The notes beneath the pieces were generated by a model. That model did no database searches. It was not told the origin of the DNA and saw only the letters and a list, made by a program, of their open reading frames with translations. Shown here in pieces: positions 1-7,409 of a stretch of DNA of 64,000 bases (its first letter is position 1; every line of letters begins with the position of its first letter). A program made the position numbers and the translations under genes. The DNA comes from Nitrospira lenta (GTDB lineage Bacteria > Nitrospirota > Nitrospiria > Nitrospirales > Nitrospiraceae). The stretch spans positions 62,001-126,000 of the forward strand of contig NZ_OUNR01000020.1 of the NCBI RefSeq assembly GCF_900403705.1. The letters are read 5' to 3'.

Positions 1-143
1 CCCAGCGCAGCCGTTGTTTTGCCCTTCCCGGCGCCGGTATAGATTATCAACAGCCCTTTCTCTTCTTGCGCTGCCTCGATCCGCCGATCGACCGAGGCTT
101 TGAGCCGTTCCATCTTTGCCTTGTGTTCCACTTGATCTGTCAT
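1..143 (-). CDS. cobO: Cob(I)yrinic acid a,c-diamide adenosyltransferase, N-terminal part (cut by window edge)
   Basis: Only the first 47 codons are in the window. Translation from the ATG at 143 gives a polar helix-forming leader and then a P-loop, GAGKGKTTAAL, at about residues 37-47. This is the arrangement of CobO/BtuR-type corrinoid adenosyltransferases, which transfer the adenosyl group of ATP to Co(I) corrinoids. The start overlaps the stop of cobB by four bases (ATGA), so the two are translationally coupled. The pairing with a cobyrinate amidase and the upstream B12 riboswitch supports the call. The C-terminal part is not visible, so catalytic residues beyond the P-loop cannot be checked. 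Confidence 0.85.
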   Translation of the reverse strand, partial: MTDQVEHKAKMERLKASVDRRIEAAQEEKGLLIIYTGAGKGKTTAAL

Positions 144-1537
144 TGTGCCTCCCCTTGACGCCTAGCGGTTCGCCGGGCTTCATTCACGAGCGTTGCGGCG
201 ATCTCCGGTCGGCTGGAAAAGTGCAGATGGGTATAGAGCGCCAGCACATTGTCCAGCATGAGCCCGTCCTGCCCCTGTGAGCCGCCTCGCGTATCACTCA
301 GCGAACAAGCAAAGTCGAGCGGCCCGCGCGGCACCAGCGTCGAGTAATGAAACTCGTGCCCCCTTGCGATGATGCCGGAGTCACCAAGAACGCACGGCTG
401 GGATAATGCCACCGTTCGATATCCCAACATCATGCCGGCCTTCCCCATCACCGCTTCAGCGGGAAACAACCCGACCATCTCATGTGATCGCCCCTCAAAG
501 TCACGAATCGCCTGCGTGAGGTACATCATGCCGCCGCATTCCGCATAGATCGTTCCGCCCTGTTTGGCAAAATCTCTGATCGCCCTTCGCATGGAGCTAT
601 TCCCCGCCAACGCCGCTCCGTGCAGTTCCGGATACCCCCCGCCGAGATACAACATGCCCACATCATCGGGAATTGTTTCGTCCGTGAGTGGAGAAAATGG
701 AACCAGCTCGGCTCCCTCCGCTTCCAGCAATTCAAGATTCTCAGGGTAGTAAAAGCAAAAGGCTAGGTCCTGCGCAACGCCGATGCGAACTCTCACCTTC
801 CCTCGACTTTGCAAGCAGGAAGACGGGGAGGTCGCCTCTTCCATCCCACCGCACGAGCCGGCCAGGGATTCAATCCGATCCAGATCGACCGTGTCGGCCG
901 CAGCCTTCGCTAGTCGGGCATAGAGTTCGCCGGTCCCCTGCTCCATCGCGGTCACCAGTCCGAGATGGCGATCGGTGATCGTCACCGCCTGATCCGGTCG
1001 CAAATAACCCACCGCCGCCACGTTCGTGTACCGCCCGACCGCTTCCTTGAGCAACTGGTAGTGCCCCTCGCTGCTGACCCGATTGAACAGGACACCCACG
1101 ACCTTCAACGCCGGATCGAACTGCGCATACCCCGACACCATCGCCGCAGCGGAACGGGCCATCGCACTGCCGTCGATGACCAGAAGAACCGGCGCATTTA
1201 ACTGCTTGGCAAGTTCCGCCGTGCTGCCGATCTCGTTCACCGGCGAACTGCCGTCGAATAGTCCCATCATCCCTTCGATGATCGAGATGTCCGCATCCGC
1301 AGCAGCCTTCGCAAAAATTGCGCGATTGAGGTCCGCCCCCAACATCCACCCGTCCAGATTCCGAGAGACACGCCCAGTGGCCGCCGTGTGATGGCCGGGA
1401 TCGATAAAATCCGGACCTGCCTTGAACGGCTGTATCCGGCGGCCCCGCTGTCGCAGAGCCGCCAGGATGGCCAATGTCACCGTCGTCTTGCCGACCCCGC
1501 TGGACGTGCCTGCAATGACCAGTCGAGAATAGTTCAA
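140..1537 (-). CDS. cobB: Cobyrinic acid a,c-diamide synthase (CobB/CbiA)
   Basis: 465 aa, the usual size for CobB/CbiA, which uses glutamine and ATP to amidate the a and c side chains of (hydrogeno)cobyrinate. The N-terminal ATPase domain has the P-loop GTSSGVGKTT (residues 10-19) and the following KAGPDFIDPGHH segment. The C-terminal half is a class I glutamine amidotransferase domain with GGGYPE and the nucleophile Cys334 in AECGGMMYL; the late His lies in YTHLHF. The start is TTG at 1537, preceded by AAGGG at a good distance; no better ATG is available. It begins 9 bp after the btuB stop and overlaps cobO, so btuB-cobB-cobO form one transcript under the riboswitch upstream of btuB. Confidence 0.93.
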   Translation of the reverse strand: MNYSRLVIAGTSSGVGKTTVTLAILAALRQRGRRIQPFKAGPDFIDPGHHTAATGRVSRNLDGWMLGADLNRAIFAKAAADADISIIEGMMGLFDGSSPVNEIGSTAELAKQLNAPVLLVIDGSAMARSAAAMVSGYAQFDPALKVVGVLFNRVSSEGHYQLLKEAVGRYTNVAAVGYLRPDQAVTITDRHLGLVTAMEQGTGELYARLAKAAADTVDLDRIESLAGSCGGMEEATSPSSCLQSRGKVRVRIGVAQDLAFCFYYPENLELLEAEGAELVPFSPLTDETIPDDVGMLYLGGGYPELHGAALAGNSSMRRAIRDFAKQGGTIYAECGGMMYLTQAIRDFEGRSHEMVGLFPAEAVMGKAGMMLGYRTVALSQPCVLGDSGIIARGHEFHYSTLVPRGPLDFACSLSDTRGGSQGQDGLMLDNVLALYTHLHFSSRPEIAATLVNEARRTARRQGEAQ

Positions 1538-1546
1538 CTGATGCCC

Positions 1547-3613
1547 TTATTTCGCATCGTAGTTCACTCGCACGCCCGCGAAAATTGATCGAATGGGAGT
1601 GCCGTAGTAGAGCACTTCCTCATACTTCTCGTTGAAAATATTGTCGGCGCGCACATAGGCTTGCACCTGCTTCATGACATCGTAGGTCGCGGAAAGATTC
1701 CATACATCAAACGCCCGCATTTTTTCCGTACTATTGACATCATTGAACCGCGATCCGACATATCGTCCTTCAAGATTGATCCTGAGCGGGTCAATTGGCT
1801 GGTAACTGACAATCAGGCTCCATTGGTCAACCGGCATGCGCGGGGATCGATTACCCGGATACTGTTGAAGATTCCGACTGATGGTATTGGTGTATTGCGC
1901 CTGCACATCCAAACTCTTGATCAACGGAACATCCCGAATGACGGCATACTTCACGCTGGCTTCCCATCCTTTCGTTCCCACAAGACCGGCATTCTCAGCG
2001 CAGAAACCGAATGGGCTACACACCGTCGAACTGGCCTGCGTAACGATCATGTCACGGAAACGATTCCAGAAGTACCCTCCGCTGATGGTCAAACGCTTAT
2101 CGAGCAAATACTGGTCCACACCAACGTCCATACTTTGGCTTCGTTCCGGCTTGAGATTCGCATTGCCATAAAACGGAAAATATAGTTGATTGATCGTGGG
2201 AGCACGAAAGCCGGTCGCGTAGCTGCCTCGCAGTTTCGTGCCGGTTTCTTGATGCAGATAGCCCGCGGTCGTTCGATAGGTTGTCGCACCGCCAAAGACA
2301 TTGTACTCATCATGCCGCACACCGGCCGTCGCGAACACACGATCCCAGAGATTGAGTTGAGCTTGAGCAAACCCCGCATGACTGGAAAGGGTCTTCGTCG
2401 GGATATCTAGACTATTCGTGAGCAGGTCTCGATTCTCCCCTTGCTGCTCACGAAACTGATATCCGGCTGTGAGCAGCAGAGGCTTCCCAATCTGAAAATT
2501 ATTCTGCCACTCAAGGCGATTTGACACCGTGTTAATCTGCGATCGAAAGAGAAACGGCGTTGAGACAACTCCCGTTTGCACATTGCGCTGACTTTGCCCT
2601 GAAGAGGACTCTAAGTCCTCAGTTTGACGTGCCGCAGTAAATACTTGATTCCACCAGTTCGTGATCGGCTGGGTATAGGCAGCGCTGTAAACAAACTGTT
2701 GGCTATTCGAGAACCCTCCCAGCGTATCAAACCCAGGTCCAAAGCCATTGTCGAAACTTGCCTTGCCTTGTAACAGGCGAAAGTTGAAATCGAGCCTCCC
2801 CTCATGTGGAAGCGCGATACCGAGGCGTGTGGACGCCTGCCAGTTGTGGAACCCATCTCGTTCCGTCGCACCTCGCCGATAGTTCACGGCTGAAAAGCCG
2901 GTATAGTCCCAACGAGACAGCGCAACACTATAATCCACAATTCCCGTTTTCCCCGAAACCTGGCCGCCTTCACGAATAGACGAAAATGATCCGTACTCAA
3001 AGAACGCATTTGCCGACGGAGCACCCGTACCTCTCTTGGTGGTGATATTAATCACGCCACCCATCGCATCCGCGCCCCACAACATGCTTTGGGCACCGCG
3101 AAGGATTTCGATCCGTTCGATATTGTCTGTCGTCAGATTCGCCAGGTTGAATTCGCCCAGCGTTGCGCTATTCATAATCGCGCCATCAATGAGCACCAGC
3201 ACTTGATCGGAATTACTGCCGCGAATACGAACCGACGTGCTCGTTCCCGGACCGCCATTCGAGAATACCGTGAGGCCCTGACTCAGACGAAGAGCGTCCG
3301 CCACGGTTTTGATCTGCCGTCTCTTCAGGTCCTGTTCGGTAATCACTTCCGTCGCACTCGTCACTTGAGTGACCGGAATCGGCGTCTTCGTGGCGCTGAC
3401 AAAGACCTCGGGGGTTTGAATGATATCGGCCTGTTCGGCGGGAGTAACATCTTTAGTCTGAGCAGCCGGGGCGACACCTTGAGCCTGGTCGGCCGGTGCA
3501 CTCTCTTGGGATTGGACGGCCGGTGCAGCATCTTGAGCCAGAGCGGCTTGAAGCGGCTGGCAGACACTGAGGACGCACGCACACAATACCCATCGCAGGA
3601 CAAACAACGACAT
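1547..3613 (-). CDS. btuB: TonB-dependent outer-membrane corrinoid receptor (BtuB-like)
   Basis: 688 aa. A signal peptide (about residues 1-26) is followed by a Pro/Ala/Gln spacer made of four 9-residue repeats (about 27-62), then a TonB-box-like segment and the plug domain (SATKTPIPV, then VADALRLSQGLTVFSNGG, LVLIDGAIMN, IERIEILRGAQS and the GAMGGVINI-type motif). The rest is a beta-barrel rich in alternating aromatic strands. The last residues are GVRVNYDAK, without the usual terminal aromatic. The family imports cobalamin across the outer membrane with TonB energy. Specificity for B12 is inferred from the cobalamin riboswitch directly upstream and the cobB-cobO genes downstream. The ATG at 3613 has a GGGAG ribosome binding site inside a hairpin. 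Confidence 0.9.
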   Translation of the reverse strand: MSLFVLRWVLCACVLSVCQPLQAALAQDAAPAVQSQESAPADQAQGVAPAAQTKDVTPAEQADIIQTPEVFVSATKTPIPVTQVTSATEVITEQDLKRRQIKTVADALRLSQGLTVFSNGGPGTSTSVRIRGSNSDQVLVLIDGAIMNSATLGEFNLANLTTDNIERIEILRGAQSMLWGADAMGGVINITTKRGTGAPSANAFFEYGSFSSIREGGQVSGKTGIVDYSVALSRWDYTGFSAVNYRRGATERDGFHNWQASTRLGIALPHEGRLDFNFRLLQGKASFDNGFGPGFDTLGGFSNSQQFVYSAAYTQPITNWWNQVFTAARQTEDLESSSGQSQRNVQTGVVSTPFLFRSQINTVSNRLEWQNNFQIGKPLLLTAGYQFREQQGENRDLLTNSLDIPTKTLSSHAGFAQAQLNLWDRVFATAGVRHDEYNVFGGATTYRTTAGYLHQETGTKLRGSYATGFRAPTINQLYFPFYGNANLKPERSQSMDVGVDQYLLDKRLTISGGYFWNRFRDMIVTQASSTVCSPFGFCAENAGLVGTKGWEASVKYAVIRDVPLIKSLDVQAQYTNTISRNLQQYPGNRSPRMPVDQWSLIVSYQPIDPLRINLEGRYVGSRFNDVNSTEKMRAFDVWNLSATYDVMKQVQAYVRADNIFNEKYEEVLYYGTPIRSIFAGVRVNYDAK
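3431..3538 (-). repeat. Four 27-bp tandem repeats encoding an APAxQ spacer in BtuB
   Basis: Units lie at 3431-3457, 3458-3484, 3485-3511 and 3512-3538. Each encodes nine residues with the pattern (A/T)PA-x-Q plus four variable residues; prolines fall at residues 31, 40, 49 and 58 of the receptor. The copies are diverged at the DNA level but remain in frame and equally spaced. The stretch sits between the signal peptide and the plug domain, so it would be a flexible periplasmic leader. Confidence 0.8.
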
Positions 3614-3622
3614 GTTACAGCT

Positions 3623-3639
3623 CCCTTGTGCTCGAAGGG
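3623..3639 (-). promoter_or_regulatory. Hairpin that sequesters the btuB ribosome binding site
   Basis: On the minus strand CCCTT-CGAGCAC-AAGGG can pair, and its 3' arm is part of the AAGGGAG ribosome binding site 6-8 bases before the btuB ATG. There is no U-run after it. This arrangement between a cobalamin riboswitch and its gene is typical of translational control. Pairing is seen by eye; the switching is inference. Confidence 0.6.
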
Positions 3640-3654
3640 TTCAGTCGAATCAAC

Positions 3655-3840
3655 TGCGGGCTGGGTCTCCTGACTTGCGGATCGTCGCGTCTCTGCGCCT
3701 TCCCATGTGCCGAAGCACACAGTGGCATGATGCAGACTTACTCCCCGCTGACAGTGGCGGCACCGTGATGGATTTGCACCATCTTCCCCGTCCCCCGCGT
3801 CGTTTCTACAAAACGCCCTTTCACGTTAAAAATGATCGTC
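3655..3840 (-). ncRNA. Cobalamin riboswitch upstream of btuB-cobB-cobO
   Basis: Read on the minus strand, the conserved elements occur in order: the GCCGCCACTGT core, GGGAAGGCG (3696-3704) and a B12 box AGTCAGGAGACCCAGC near the 3' end (3660-3676). A small stem with a TGTG-CTTCG-CACA apex lies before GGGAAGGCG. These match the adenosylcobalamin riboswitch consensus. The 5' boundary is approximate. The element ends about 40 bases before the btuB start, and the hairpin at 3623-3639 would be its expression platform. Confidence 0.92.
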
Positions 3841-3859
3841 CCCCCTCACACCAACCCGT

Positions 3860-3881
3860 CACGGCCGGGGACATGGCCGTG
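3860..3881 (-). other. GC-rich hairpin between btuD and the btuB riboswitch
   Basis: CACGGCC and GGCCGTG (7 bp) surround an 8-base loop, 25 bp past the btuD stop on the minus strand. There is no U-run, so it is a weak terminator candidate, or a pause or RNA-stability element. No convincing promoter was seen between btuD and the riboswitch, so readthrough from btuFCD into btuB remains possible. Confidence 0.35.
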
Positions 3882-3905
3882 CGGAATTACATCCGATCGA
3901 ATCGT

Positions 3906-4763
3906 TCAACCCGGCATCGTGACGCGCGGACGGCCGCTAGTGGGATGGGCATCGACCACGACGTCGCAGCCATACACCGCCCGCAAGCTCTCCGGCGTGA
4001 TCGTCTCCATGGGTGAACCGATCCGGACGATCCGCCCTTCCTTGAGCATCATCACCCGATCGCACGCCTGACTGGCGACATTCAAATCATGCGAGACCAG
4101 CACGACGGTAAGCTGCCGTTCACGTTGCAGCCGGCTGATCAGCGCGCACATTTCAATCTGGTGATTGATGTCGAGAAAGGCCATCGGCTCATCGAGCAAC
4201 AGTATCGTGGGCTCCTGGGCCAAGGCCCGTGCAATCATCACCCGCTGGCGCTCGCCGCCCGAGAGGTCGGACACGAGGCGACCGGCCAAAGCCAGCACAT
4301 CCGTCTCGGCCATCGCCTGATACGCTTGCCGCAGATCATGGTCGGACTCATCGCCTATACCCATTCCCCACCAGGACTCACGACGATGCGGGAAACGTCC
4401 CATGAGGACAGTTTCCGCCACCGAAAAGGGAAACACCTGCACATATTCTTGTGGAACGACGGCAATGGAACGCGCAAGGAGCTGCGGATCAATGAGTCTG
4501 ATCGACTGGCTTCCAAGCCGAATCTCGCCGGCATTCGGTCGTAAGAGCCCGGCCAACAGCTTCAGCAGCGACGACTTCCCTGAACCGTTGGGCCCCACAA
4601 TGCCCAATACTTCTCCCGCCCGCACCTCGCATGAGAGATCTTCGATCGTCCAAGACCTCCCCGCTTGATCGCTTCGATAGCGAAACGAGATTCGGTCCGC
4701 TTGCATGGCCGTACCTGAAGAGCACGCAACGGCCACGGAGGCTTCTGTCAATGGCATATCCAC
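3906..4763 (-). CDS. btuD: Corrinoid ABC transporter ATP-binding protein
   Basis: 285 aa ABC ATPase of the iron-siderophore/B12 (FecE/BtuD) family. Visible motifs are Walker A GPNGSGKSSLLKLL, Q-loop VVPQEYVQVF, signature LSGGERQRVMIARAL, Walker B ILLLDEPMAFLD and the H-loop VLVSHD. The start is GTG at 4763, just 1 bp after the btuC stop, or ATG at 4757; neither has a strong ribosome binding site, so coupling to btuC translation is likely. With btuC and btuF it forms a complete importer behind a B12 riboswitch, so the substrate is taken to be cobalamin or cobinamide rather than a siderophore. Confidence 0.88.
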   Translation of the reverse strand: MDMPLTEASVAVACSSGTAMQADRISFRYRSDQAGRSWTIEDLSCEVRAGEVLGIVGPNGSGKSSLLKLLAGLLRPNAGEIRLGSQSIRLIDPQLLARSIAVVPQEYVQVFPFSVAETVLMGRFPHRRESWWGMGIGDESDHDLRQAYQAMAETDVLALAGRLVSDLSGGERQRVMIARALAQEPTILLLDEPMAFLDINHQIEMCALISRLQRERQLTVVLVSHDLNVASQACDRVMMLKEGRIVRIGSPMETITPESLRAVYGCDVVVDAHPTSGRPRVTMPG

Positions 4764-4764
4764 G

Positions 4765-5913
4765 TCACAGCATCCGATCTTTGCGCCAGAGCAGGAGATA
4801 CAGAAAAAATGGGCCGCCGGCGAGTGCCGTCACGATCCCAACGGGGATTTCCGCCGGCGCCAGAATGGTCCGCGCAATCGTGTCGGAGATGACGAGGAAC
4901 ATGCCGCCCACCAAAGTTGATGCCGGCAGCAAAAGCCGGTGATCAGACCCCACCACCAGGCGCACGGCATGCGGCACAACCATCCCCACAAATCCGATCA
5001 TCCCGCTTACCGACACGACGGCTCCGGTCAGCAAGGCCGTCAGGACGAACAACTGCTTTTTGATTCGCTCCGTCTCAATGCCCAGTGAGCGAGCCGTTTC
5101 CTCCCCCAGAGTCAGCACATTCAACGCATGCGCCTTGTGCATCACGATCACCAACACCAGCACCGCATACCCGACAAGCACACCCAATGCCGGATAGCCC
5201 GGCGCCGTAAGCGATCCCATCAGCCAGGCCATCAGGCCCGCAGATCGATTCGGTTCCATGATCGACGTGATGAACATAATCAGCGCGGTGAGAATCGCGT
5301 TCAGAATGACGCCGGCCAGCAAGAGACTATGGATAGGCAGACGCCCTTGTGACTGAGCCAATCGATAGATCAAGAGCAGCGCCAGCAACCCGCCGGCAAA
5401 CCCCCACAACGGGAGGAGGGGTAAGAACAGCAGCGAGGCCCCGATACCCAGAAGCATGGCCAGGGCCGCGCCTAAGGCCGCGCCGCTTGAGACACCGAGC
5501 ACATAGGGGTCAGCCAGCGGATTTCTCAGCAACGCCTGCAAGGTCACGCCGACCGCGGCAAGGCTGCCGCCGACGACAAATCCCATCAACACCCGAGGCA
5601 ATCGAATGTGCATCATAATGATAGCCGCGGTGCCCCCGCCCTCACTCTCCACGCTACCCAAACCCAGCCACTGTTTCGCGATGACCAGCACCGTCGCAAG
5701 ATCGACGCGCGTCGCTCCAAACTGGAGACAGAGGATGCAGAGTGCGACGCTAGCGGCGCCCAACGCCCCCATGATCCCAAGCCACCGGCGGCGCGTCAGA
5801 ATCGTGCCTGTGCGCCGCCACGCATCCCGATGACTCGCCGTCTCTCCATCGAATCTGGTCGACGCGAGGGATGGCGGTTCGGGAGTCAGAAGCTGAGGGG
5901 ATAGGGGCGTCAT
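4765..5913 (-). CDS. btuC: Corrinoid ABC transporter permease
   Basis: 382 aa from ATG 5913 (MTPLSPQ). An upstream in-frame start at 5952 would overlap btuF and has no support. The protein has the roughly ten hydrophobic helices of FecCD/BtuC permeases and family motifs such as IRLPRVLMGFVVGGSLA, LQALLRNPLADPYVLG, SGAALGA and, late, GMIGFVGMVVPHAVRL. The cytoplasmic N-terminus is about 30 residues longer than in enteric BtuC. It acts in the inner membrane with the BtuD ATPase and the BtuF binding protein. It starts 10 bp after btuF stops. Confidence 0.88.
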   Translation of the reverse strand: MTPLSPQLLTPEPPSLASTRFDGETASHRDAWRRTGTILTRRRWLGIMGALGAASVALCILCLQFGATRVDLATVLVIAKQWLGLGSVESEGGGTAAIIMMHIRLPRVLMGFVVGGSLAAVGVTLQALLRNPLADPYVLGVSSGAALGAALAMLLGIGASLLFLPLLPLWGFAGGLLALLLIYRLAQSQGRLPIHSLLLAGVILNAILTALIMFITSIMEPNRSAGLMAWLMGSLTAPGYPALGVLVGYAVLVLVIVMHKAHALNVLTLGEETARSLGIETERIKKQLFVLTALLTGAVVSVSGMIGFVGMVVPHAVRLVVGSDHRLLLPASTLVGGMFLVISDTIARTILAPAEIPVGIVTALAGGPFFLYLLLWRKDRML

Positions 5914-5923
5914 AGGCTCTTTG

Positions 5924-6937
5924 CTACGGGAGGGGCGATGGTCCAGCCACAAGCTCAGGGTGAAGAATGTTCACCAGCATCGTCAGCGCCTGGCCGATTC
6001 GAGGCCCCGGCCGGTTCAAGAGATCGGCGGGAATCTGGTGCAACCGGCCTTGCCGGACCGCCGTCATGGACTGCCATTGCCGCCAGGTCTGCTGCTCACT
6101 ATCTGGAATGCCTTCGGCTTTTCCCACAGGGAAGAGCAGCACTTCCGGATCCTGCTGCAGCACCACTTCCAAACTCAGCCGTGGATACGGCAGCTGGCTC
6201 TGAGCGGCGACATTGGCGCCTCCGGCGATTCGAAGCAGTTGATCGATAAAACTTCCCGGCCCCACGGTTATTAACGGCTGACTATTCAGTACGTACAGCA
6301 CCCGCACAGGAGACACCGTCTGAGTTCTGACTCGCACAGCGGCGATGTCCTGCCGCAAGCTCATGGCAATGGCATTGGCCTGCACCGAGCGATCCAGCAT
6401 GCGCCCCAGCGTTTGAATATGTCCTAGAATATTTTCCACCGTCGCGGCGGACAGGATGAAGACCGGAACCTTCAATTGCTCCAGCTTCAGAATGACATCG
6501 GGTTTGAGAAATTCCTGCGGGGCCAAGACGAGATCTGGCTGGAGAGCCATCATCGATTCGAGATTCGGATGGGCATACCCAAGCTTTGGCTTCGTCGACG
6601 CCTCCGGAGGATAGTCGCAAAAATCGGTCACCCCGACGAGTTGATCCCCCGCACCGATGGCAAACAAGATTTCGGTCACGCTTGGCGCCAGGGAGACGAT
6701 ACGCGTCGGCGTCTTGGCCAAATACATCTTCCGGCCGGCATCGTCGACGAATGACCGCGACGACACGTGAGCCATAAACGGCATACCGGTCAGAATCCCC
6801 TGCTGACGCCGCTTCATCTCCGCACAGTCCCCCTCACCGCAGGCCCACACGACGGAGTTACCCGTCACGATGGCCACGGCCAACACCACACCGATCAGAA
6901 TCCAACGGCCACGCGAGCGCAAATAAAAAATCCCCAA
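5924..6937 (-). CDS. btuF: Periplasmic corrinoid-binding protein
   Basis: Up to 337 aa. A hydrophobic export segment (GRWILIGVVLAVAIV) is followed by a PBP2-fold of the BtuF/FhuD helical-backbone type: PTRIVSLAPSVTEILFAIGAG, GVTDFCDYPPEA, NLESMMALQPDLVLAPQEF, and a C-terminal AGGANVAAQSQ segment. The first in-frame start is TTG at 6937, which lies inside a hairpin with a U-run. A second TTG at 6922 leaves the signal peptide intact and has GGGG about 9 bases upstream, so the true start is uncertain. The gene leads btuF-btuC-btuD and is preceded by its own cobalamin riboswitch. Confidence 0.87.
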   Translation of the reverse strand: MGIFYLRSRGRWILIGVVLAVAIVTGNSVVWACGEGDCAEMKRRQQGILTGMPFMAHVSSRSFVDDAGRKMYLAKTPTRIVSLAPSVTEILFAIGAGDQLVGVTDFCDYPPEASTKPKLGYAHPNLESMMALQPDLVLAPQEFLKPDVILKLEQLKVPVFILSAATVENILGHIQTLGRMLDRSVQANAIAMSLRQDIAAVRVRTQTVSPVRVLYVLNSQPLITVGPGSFIDQLLRIAGGANVAAQSQLPYPRLSLEVVLQQDPEVLLFPVGKAEGIPDSEQQTWRQWQSMTAVRQGRLHQIPADLLNRPGPRIGQALTMLVNILHPELVAGPSPLP

Positions 6938-6959
6938 GGCCTGACAGAGACCTTGAGGA
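6925..6959 (-). terminator. Hairpin with U-run: probable expression platform of the btuF riboswitch
   Basis: On the minus strand TCCTCAAGG pairs with CCTTGGGGA (one internal mismatch/GU) across an 11-base loop and is followed immediately by six U residues. It sits about 60 bases past the B12 box. It looks like an intrinsic terminator, but the same stem also contains the first candidate TTG start of btuF and the GGGG that would serve the second TTG, so it could act on termination, translation, or both. Confidence 0.65.
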
Positions 6960-7017
6960 TTGCACCCGGTTCTTCATCCTCGCCTGTTCCCCAGCCCTCG
7001 AGGGAACGATGGTCAAT

Positions 7018-7172
7018 TCATTGGGCAGGTCTTCTGGCTCATGGTTCACCCTACTCCCCGCGCCTTCCCATCCACCAGGTGGACAGTGGCAATACCGGGT
7101 TTCGTCCCCATTCACAGCGGCGGGACCGCGAGGGAGTTACACCCTCTTCCCTAACCCAAGAATCATATGTGT
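7018..7172 (-). ncRNA. Cobalamin riboswitch upstream of btuFCD
   Basis: Minus-strand elements in order are GTCCCGCCGCTGTGA, GCCACTG, GGGAAGGCG (7061-7069) and the B12 box GAGCCAGAAGACCTGCCC (7023-7040), a near-perfect consensus match. The 5' end is set by the predicted start point of the promoter at 7179-7208. Ligand is presumably adenosylcobalamin, repressing uptake genes when B12 is plentiful. Confidence 0.95.
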
Positions 7173-7178
7173 GGAGGC

Positions 7179-7208
7179 ACAATAGGAGACCCCGCTGATT
7201 TTTGTCAA
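7179..7208 (-). promoter_or_regulatory. Sigma70-type promoter for the btuFCD riboswitch transcript
   Basis: Minus strand: TTGACA (7203-7208), 18-bp spacer, TATTGT (7179-7184). Transcription would start near 7172, at the 5' edge of the riboswitch. The stretch 7209-7409 to the next gene on the plus strand contains nothing else that I can support. Confidence 0.7.
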
Positions 7209-7409
7209 GTTCATTAATGGCCGAAACGCGTGCGGCGAGCGCAGGATCCAGGGCGTCCACGCGCCTCATTAAATCTGGAGAACGGCCTATCAATGCGAGG
7301 TTAGAAAAATCGTCCGGTCGGCATGAGCCTTGCTGATCCGGCGCTACGGAGATCCCGCGTACAGAGTGACCGGCTGACCATACCCTGAACAACGAGGGCG
7401 CAGAAATCC

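Noticed and set aside
3906-6937. Siderophore rather than B12 ABC importer
   Set aside because: The protein families overlap, but the cobalamin riboswitch directly ahead and the adjacent btuB-cobB-cobO genes favour corrinoid uptake.
7051-7392. 113-codon minus-strand open frame upstream of btuF
   Set aside because: About half of it lies in the cobalamin riboswitch and it includes the promoter region; a middle segment looks protein-like (helical, Leu/Ala-rich) but there is no ribosome binding site or recognisable domain.
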